A stretch of DNA of 64,000 bases from Sipunculus nudus. Lineage: Eukaryota > Annelida > Sipuncula > Golfingiida > Sipunculidae. The position numbers were made by a program, and so were the translations under genes. Positions within the stretch are counted from its first letter, which is position 1; each line of letters starts with the position of its first letter. The notes under the pieces were generated by a model that saw only the letters and a program-made list of their open reading frames with translations, was not told the DNA's origin and made no database searches. Of this stretch, positions 60,554-64,000 are shown one piece after another. The stretch is from positions 49,641,340 to 49,705,339 of the forward strand of contig CM049322.1 in assembly GCA_026874595.1 (NCBI GenBank), in the 5' to 3' direction.

Positions 60554-63500
60554 TGGATATAAAATGAGCGATAGAAGGTTAGATACATTTAAACAAACAT
60601 GATAAGAAGTCAATCGTCAATCGAGGAATTTGCGTGCATAAATATTCCGAAAATATGAAAAAAGAAATCATGTCCCTTAATGTTTTCAGCACGTCAGCCT
60701 GTAAATCATCTAAACTGTAGAGTGTGCCCTTTGTCCGTCTGTCGACTGACCATCCAGCGATTGAAATAAAACGGCTGGATGAAGACGAAAGACGACGGGA
60801 CTGAAACAATACACGTATAATGGGGCCCGAGACGTAATAAACATACCAGGTCTCAGAGCAATGGAAGAAGCCACAGCTTAGAAAATGACATGATTGCTGT
60901 CATCTGATAATTTCAAAATAAAGGAAAACAGTGTGAAAATAGAACAAAATACATGCGGATCTAACATTCTTTAGAAATTAATGAAACAGTCCATAATAAA
61001 CGGCCATACAAGGTTTCAGGACACTATACGAAACCATAGCTGGAATCCATTCATTAGTAATATACTAGAGCCTTTCTACTTATATTTTAAATTATTCCGG
61101 GGTGCGAAACAATTTCGATATAGGTCGTAGTGACCTTGTTTTAATGTTTTAAAGGCGAGATGTATGACATCGCATGAAGTGTACTTAGAGGTTTCTAGTT
61201 TCAACGTCTAAGGCCAAAATAAAAAAAGGGTATGGTTCTCAGGCACATTTTTTCAGACATCAATGCGGGCGGGAGCTTTTTTTTTTTAAATTTTTTGGTA
61301 TGTTTCGTTAAAATGTCAAGTGATAAGGGAACAGCATGAAAATAACAGATTTATTTTGATAAACAAGTAAAAGCACTACAGAACAAAGGAAATTGTATGA
61401 TTTTATCTTCTTGAAAGAAATGTCGGAGCGGCAGCAGCTCAAAATTGGAAAGTTTCTTTTGAAAATCAAAATAAAAATTTTTGATGCGGGGGTTTAAAAA
61501 TGATGCGGGCGGTGCCTGAGAACCATACCTTTTATTTTTTTTGGCCTAAGGTGTCTGTTAATGGACGACCAAAAGGCCGCATAGTGAGACAGCAGGACAG
61601 ACGACGGTCAAGGCGTGATCGCTGTAGAGCTCTCTGCTGACAAATACAGTCATTTGAGCTAAAAAGAAAGTTCAACCCACGAAATATTGTGAACACACAA
61701 TACAGGTAGAACTGCTTACATCTTTGCCGTCATTTCCGGGTACAATGTACGGTCTATCCCACAATGCAATACCCTCCGTGGGTCCGGTCGCCCATCTCCC
61801 AGAATCAGGGATCTGGTACGTTCTGTCTATCCAACCCACGGTCTCGCCAGATTCCTGTATAAAACACAATCGGAATGAGCTATCCTGAGAAACAGAACAC
61901 ACGATATAATTTTAAAAAATCATATTTCATTGCATATTTTGTTTGTTCACAGGCGCTGTAATCACTCTTGTCAGATTTTATATAGAAACTGGTTTACAGA
62001 TTTTGCAATCTATTTTATAAACATTCCCCTACCATTTACTGACCGCGAAAATACCAAATAATTTAAACAGTTACTTGTTCATAAGGCCGGAATCCCCTGT
62101 TTGCTAGTACATTGATCAGATTAATGAGTAGCTCCGCACAAAATTTGTTCAACATGTGATTGACCATAAACCAGAAAAAAATAGACTAATCATATAAAAA
62201 GTTTTTTTAGACCGTTCATACAAACAAGTTACTGGCAAGCATAGCACTCAGTAAAGGGTAGGGGAAGGTTTATAAAGTTGATTGGAAAATGTTTAAGTGT
62301 ATATTCTTTTTGGTGAAAGCTTCTGCCTCAATGTTGAAATGCTTGCTTAACGTATTACATGTGCTACGTTCACCTGAAAAATTCCATTCAGGTTTCGCAC
62401 AAAGCGGACCAGGTGATATAGGGGCTCACACGCGACAATCCTGCAGCCGTTCACCCAGGCTCGGTGTAACACTGCTGCAGGTCGTGTGTGTGTCATCCCT
62501 ATTACTCGGTCATAACACCGAGGTACCCATGATGAACGCATACGTTTATGATTGAAAAATATAAACTATTGGGCTCAGTCTTTTCCTGATGCCTGCAGAG
62601 CGCTCACCTTTGGTGGGGGCCGACCTAGTCCTGCCTGCATGGGATTTTGTGTATGCGTTTACTTATAAAATGCTAAAAATTTAACGTGATTCCATGTACC
62701 AATAGATTTAACTCAGTGCCAGCTCTTATCACTAAAGATGATTAGTCGACCAGAGAGCCGTAATTTGCCGCGAGGTGGGAGTACCTTTTCTTAGCTTTGC
62801 GACACAGCAAAGTTTGATGACTCTGTTAGTGGGAGGGATTATGTTTTAACCATAACATCGACTGGGCCAGTCTACCCTGTATGTGGTCTACCCGCAGGCC
62901 AGAGAAACCGGTCAGACAACGGAAGCCGGTATTTGTACAATATTTGTTAAGGCCAGTATGGTCTTACAAATAGTGATTCAATGCCTGTGTCATTGTGGAC
63001 TGTTTTTTTTACACCAGTCCTTGTTTTTAAAACTACTCTAATCGCTGGGCTATAAAATCATGCTTCATCATCGTTTGTGTGTGTGTGTATGTGTGTGTTT
63101 TTGTGTGCTCTTGTGTTGGTTAGCAACACAGCTCATTCTTTAGAATGCAGATTTCTAGTTACGAATCCCATGGTCACATTTATCCGGTAAATAACTAGAG
63201 GCGTAAACAATTTCTCCGTGGTTTTCAAGGATACACCTGTTTCCGAAACTGGATCGAAGTGCCATAAATTATGAGCTGTTGCATGCAGATAGATTTGACT
63301 ATAGCGGGTTTGATAAGCACAGAATCACTTATTATCATAAACCGCGAATATTCAGCTGTTTGGTGTGAGGAATGGAGCTTGGAATTCTTGTGGTGAAATA
63401 TTCCGACAAAATCTAGATCCAAGTTTCAATTTATAATACTAGTGTAGTATCACTCAATCATATATTTTAGTGCAATCGCATGTAATATCAGAGGGGAGGT

Positions 63501-64000
63501 TTGAAGTATATCAGCCAATCAAAAGAAGGGCTTTAAAATCTGACTGCTCCCTTGAAAACTCCCTTGTGACCTTGACCCTAAATCAACATGTCATTTCCGG
63601 CTAGAAAATTGCTTTCATCGATTCATAACTATATGCACTTGGAAAATTCTGTTTCGTGATCTTATTTGAGCAAGAAAATAAGTAAAGTGTTGTAGTTAAG
63701 GCGTTGTTGGCTAGACTGTGTTTGTCAATGTGGTCATCGGAGAGACAGTAATTCTTGGGATTTACTTGCCTGGCACCTACAGAAAGCACATATAGCCTAG
63801 TGCTCTCCGTCTCTGTACGTACAGACGGACACAGTGTCCATTTACTTACAAGTGCTGTTAGGTACTTGAGCGTCTGGTTCAGAAACATGGATTTCCCAGT
63901 TTGGTGTCCGCCAGCCACAGAAAACAGAACAACTGGTTTGTCTTGAACCCTTGTGTCCAGTAAGATTTTGTCTAGTGCTCTCTCATCTATTAGTTTCAGG
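48388..64000 (-). CDS. Atlastin/GBP-family GTPase, 3' eleven exons (partial)
   Basis: Large dynamin-like GTPase with a GB1/RHD3-type G domain. Relatives fuse ER membranes (atlastins) or act in immunity (GBPs). Exons in order: 63850-64000 (continues past the edge), 61720-61854, 59664-59750, 58068-58118, 56965-57033, 56166-56252, 55292-55433, 52884-53011, 52435-52491, 51864-51935 and 48388-48576. All are GT-AG and in phase, giving 388 visible residues. G1 is GGHQTGKS (visible residues 30-37), G2 the threonine in GPTEGIALW, G3 DTQG, G4 LIRDW. Then come CFLMPHP and LLSPRKLVVK with GNKTMTGITL, as in the atlastin G-to-middle-domain linker. DTQG and RDW favour atlastins over GBPs (DTEG, RDF). The protein stops after a shortened helical middle region with no transmembrane hairpin. 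The N-terminus, which could hold a RING or other domain, is outside the window. Confidence 0.92.
48722..49227 (+). pseudogene. Penelope N-terminal region, broken by two frameshifts
   Basis: Carries the conserved LSNDQTDILHMGLSFCPTP block and the charged FIRRVRLHEFF segment that precede RT in this family. The frame runs into TGA at 49141. The homologous stretch (NHRKAIADL, then EADKGG) continues in a second frame from about 49117. An apparent extra G in the G run near 49204-49209 shifts into the third frame used by the main ORF. Confidence 0.82.
49228..51129 (+). CDS. Penelope-like RT and GIY-YIG endonuclease ORF
   Basis: An open frame of 633 codons. RT blocks: FYGLPKIHK (with a family-variable insertion after it), RPIASS, the catalytic MDVTGLYSNIPH (D169), TQGTAMGTKMAPAYAN, YMRYIDDIF (YIDD 265-268), IPFLDV and the HKPTDRHSYLHYSSFHP block typical of Penelope-like elements. 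A Cys motif CGDRRCEIC (C-x4-C-x2-C) precedes the GIY-YIG domain: VIYFITCKKC (IY at 522-523), NYIGETG (537-542), then RLRMNNHK and SEQRHIHTL with a candidate catalytic glutamate. No stop interrupts these domains. The listed ATG is internal. The natural start lay upstream, in the broken region. Related elements insert by target-primed reverse transcription. Confidence 0.95.
   Translation: MNTSDYIKTCEDLLGDTHTHEPVPATTIGLFIREAKDMIKTLTTCARELNSSLPSEPKPATFYGLPKIHKLAKLVQETTIDQPDNRPLNNISDADNVYHIAKQLGILPPLRPIASSIGTLTENMSGHVDSILQPLLQNIPSYIKDTTDFLNKLSDIPTIPPNTLLVSMDVTGLYSNIPHTGGIEACRNFMSVNGCSPQVISDTTSLIQLILTHNLIEFNDKCYVQTQGTAMGTKMAPAYANIFMWDFERKLLSDSPSKPLAYMRYIDDIFIVWQHGPESLEHFFAHANNVNPHIKFTIDSSPTQIPFLDVSVAITEGHLTTSIYHKPTDRHSYLHYSSFHPQHLKRGIVFAQMLRYRRICSNDSDFKCKALELAKHFLIKGYPFKLILQNFEKVCNIKRNSLLRYKEKDINSRIPKIQEFHPAIISINKNIQKCWNNFNSNPATNSLFSTPPVAAYRQPPNLKRMLVHSKLHKQNSPSGNVKCGDRRCEICDILNTKPTFQSPGSNITLRPGPFSCNSSNVIYFITCKKCPNWEGNYIGETGTKFRLRMNNHKKTIRDNTPGFPVAAHFNKSDHSLRDLTCTILKGNFPSSKDRFTSEQRHIHTLRTHIKGLNKDLAFLCKYPALSTYFSPRD
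51291..51328 (+). ncRNA. Hammerhead ribozyme motif (type I, minimal) in the Penelope tail
   Basis: Core CTGACGA (51294-51300), stem II 51301-51317 (AGGCTAC / GTAGCT with loop AGGG and one bulged G), GAA (51318-51320). A self-complementary AATT (51321-51324) serves as short stem III, T at 51325 is the predicted cleavage nucleotide, and AGC (51326-51328) pairs with GCT (51291-51293) as stem I. Penelope-like elements are known to carry minimal hammerheads with very short palindromic stem III that work best as dimers. Activity is inferred from the fold only. Confidence 0.6.
51864..51935 (-). CDS. GTPase exon (helical middle region)
   Basis: ACAG|GTACTCC to CGAG|GTATGA, 24 codons. It encodes VLLNNYNEQLVEEIIEEF, a predicted amphipathic helix. 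Confidence 0.85.
52435..52491 (-). CDS. GTPase exon, 19 codons
   Basis: TATAG|GAATGC to CCAG|GTATTC. It encodes ECIALFARQAEPEANDIYQ, aligning with the atlastin helix after the YFKAYI position. Confidence 0.85.
52884..53011 (-). CDS. GTPase exon with LLSPRKLVVK
   Basis: ATAG|CCGTGCAG to TTAAG|GTCAGA, 128 bp. It encodes FLLSPRKLVVKRCGNKTMTG, the conserved linker at the end of the G domain. Confidence 0.92.
53741..54030. mobile_element. MITE-like element with GTATGGTTCTCAGGCAC ends, copy 1
   Basis: GGTATGGTTCTCAGGCAC on the left is mirrored by GTGCCTGAGAACCATAC on the right, with outer A-rich stretches bounded by AAGGC and GGCCT. It is similar throughout to 61209-61549. It is non-coding. Confidence 0.85.
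55292..55433 (-). CDS. GTPase exon with CFLMPHP
   Basis: TTTAG|GCGAAAAG to GTCAG|GTGACG, 142 bp. It encodes VWRNVHKNGTNCIEQLECFL then MPHPNFG, the atlastin CFLLPHPG position. Confidence 0.92.
56166..56252 (-). CDS. GTPase exon with G4 motif RDW
   Basis: GCAG|AGACTGC to GGAG|GTACGT, 29 codons. It encodes RLLFLIRDWSQSDNYGAVAG. RD is the family's guanine-specifying G4 pair. Confidence 0.95.
56965..57033 (-). CDS. GTPase exon, 23 codons
   Basis: TTTAG|CTCTATG to TTCAG|GTAAAC. It encodes LYVDAGKEAL and ends EKPFQ, the atlastin FTEYGRLA...KPFQ helix. Confidence 0.92.
57121..57281. mobile_element. Small inverted-repeat element
   Basis: GTTTCCATTGGCGCGTATA on the left and CGTATACGTATATGAATACATGGAAAC on the right form imperfect inverted ends. 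A T run precedes the left end. The border is uncertain. Confidence 0.45.
57537..57945. mobile_element. Possible MITE with GACC(C/T)ATGGGTCATG ends
   Basis: GCGACCCATGGGTCATGACT at the left and the reverse complement of GGTGACCTATGGGTCATGGG at the right, about 400 bp apart. The interior was not recognised. Confidence 0.4.
58068..58118 (-). CDS. GTPase exon, 17 codons
   Basis: TTCAG|GTTTATAA to CTACAG|GTAACT. It encodes VYNVPRKLAQENIRHLQ, matching atlastin VYNLSQNVQEDDLQHLQ. Confidence 0.93.
59664..59750 (-). CDS. GTPase exon with G3 motif DTQG
   Basis: CCAG|GTGGCGG to GCAG|GTCAGT, 29 codons. It encodes VAVVLMDTQGEMDESTA and LSSLLSSVQ. The loop after DTQG is about eight residues shorter than in atlastins as I recall them. 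Confidence 0.94.
60429..60547. repeat. (TTA)n(AT)n(AG)n compound microsatellite
   Basis: Sequential TTA, AT and AG runs in a GTPase intron. Confidence 0.95.
61209..61549. mobile_element. MITE-like element with GTATGGTTCTCAGGCAC ends, copy 2
   Basis: Ends: AAGGCC, an A/T run, then GGTATGGTTCTCAGGCAC. The right side is mirrored, ending in GGCCTAA. It is collinear with copy 1 (53741-54030), including ATGCGGGGGTTTAAAA before the right end, with about 50 bp of extra sequence. Confidence 0.87.
61720..61854 (-). CDS. GTPase exon with switch I / G2
   Basis: ACAG|GAATCTGG to AAAGAT|GTAAGC, 45 codons. It encodes VGWIDRTYQIPDSG, then WATGPTEGIALWDRPY, the family T-x-GI-x-x-W motif with the G2 threonine. 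Confidence 0.93.
61855..63849 (-). other. GTPase intron between G1 and G2 exons
   Basis: The P-loop exon and the G2 exon join in phase 0 without any further exon. The intron has a GT microsatellite at 63077-63113 and nothing else recognised. Confidence 0.7.
63850..64000 (-). CDS. GTPase exon with P-loop (continues past window)
   Basis: Ends CACTT|GTAAGT. The visible 50 codons encode LIDERALDKILLD, then VVLFSVAGGHQTGKSMFLNQ. GxxxxGKS is the G1 P-loop, matching the GBP/atlastin position. The 5' limit is not visible. Confidence 0.93.

Noticed and set aside
62347-62541. Extra exon of the GTPase (RAWVNGCRIVACEPLYHLV frame with a GT after it)
   Set aside because: The flanking P-loop and G2 exons already join in phase 0 and match the family without a gap. 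The frame shows no motif.

Overview
The window is eukaryotic, intron-rich, AT-rich nuclear DNA from an animal. It holds parts of three recognisable nuclear genes. Their coding exons total under 5 kb, and the rest is introns and repeats. The repeats include Penelope-like and CR1/L2- or Rex1-like retroelements, many non-autonomous inverted-repeat elements and tandem arrays. This mix fits a marine invertebrate, with a mollusc as my best guess. Nothing here fixes the species.

Layout. (1) 1-4491: upstream DNA with microsatellites and no gene I can support. (2) 4492-20011, plus strand: a BUD13 orthologue (RES complex, pre-mRNA splicing). Six exons join in phase to 550 codons plus stop. Intron 1 (8.9 kb) carries a 3.2 kb imperfect palindrome, a 253-bp tandem duplication, a 5'-truncated CR1/L2-like element and several MITE-like elements. 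(3) 20012-25452: the tail-to-tail interval between BUD13 and the next gene, with short tandem repeats and a 211-bp hairpin whose arms carry hammerhead-ribozyme-like cores. (4) 25453-43997, minus strand: protoporphyrinogen oxidase (PPOX, haem synthesis). Eleven coding exons join in phase to 479 codons plus stop. Its introns hold a Rex1-like remnant, a tRNA-derived SINE-like element, MITEs and tandem arrays with periods of about 44, 146, 231, 278 and 410-460 bp. (5) 43998-48387: intergenic. (6) 48388-64000, minus strand: the 3' eleven exons of an atlastin/GBP-family GTPase (388 codons plus stop visible). Its 5' end lies beyond the window. A Penelope-like retroelement (RT plus GIY-YIG) sits in its last intron, with a hammerhead-ribozyme fold at its 3' end.

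The three genes have no evident shared pathway: one is in splicing, one in haem synthesis, one is a membrane/immune-type GTPase. The less ordinary content is structural. It comprises the giant foldback in BUD13 intron 1, the paired hammerhead-like hairpin, the Penelope hammerhead, a 44-bp minisatellite that begins on a PPOX splice acceptor, and an atlastin-like GTPase that ends before the family's membrane hairpin. Exon borders were set by hand from GT/AG sites, phase and remembered family conservation, without alignment software or transcripts.
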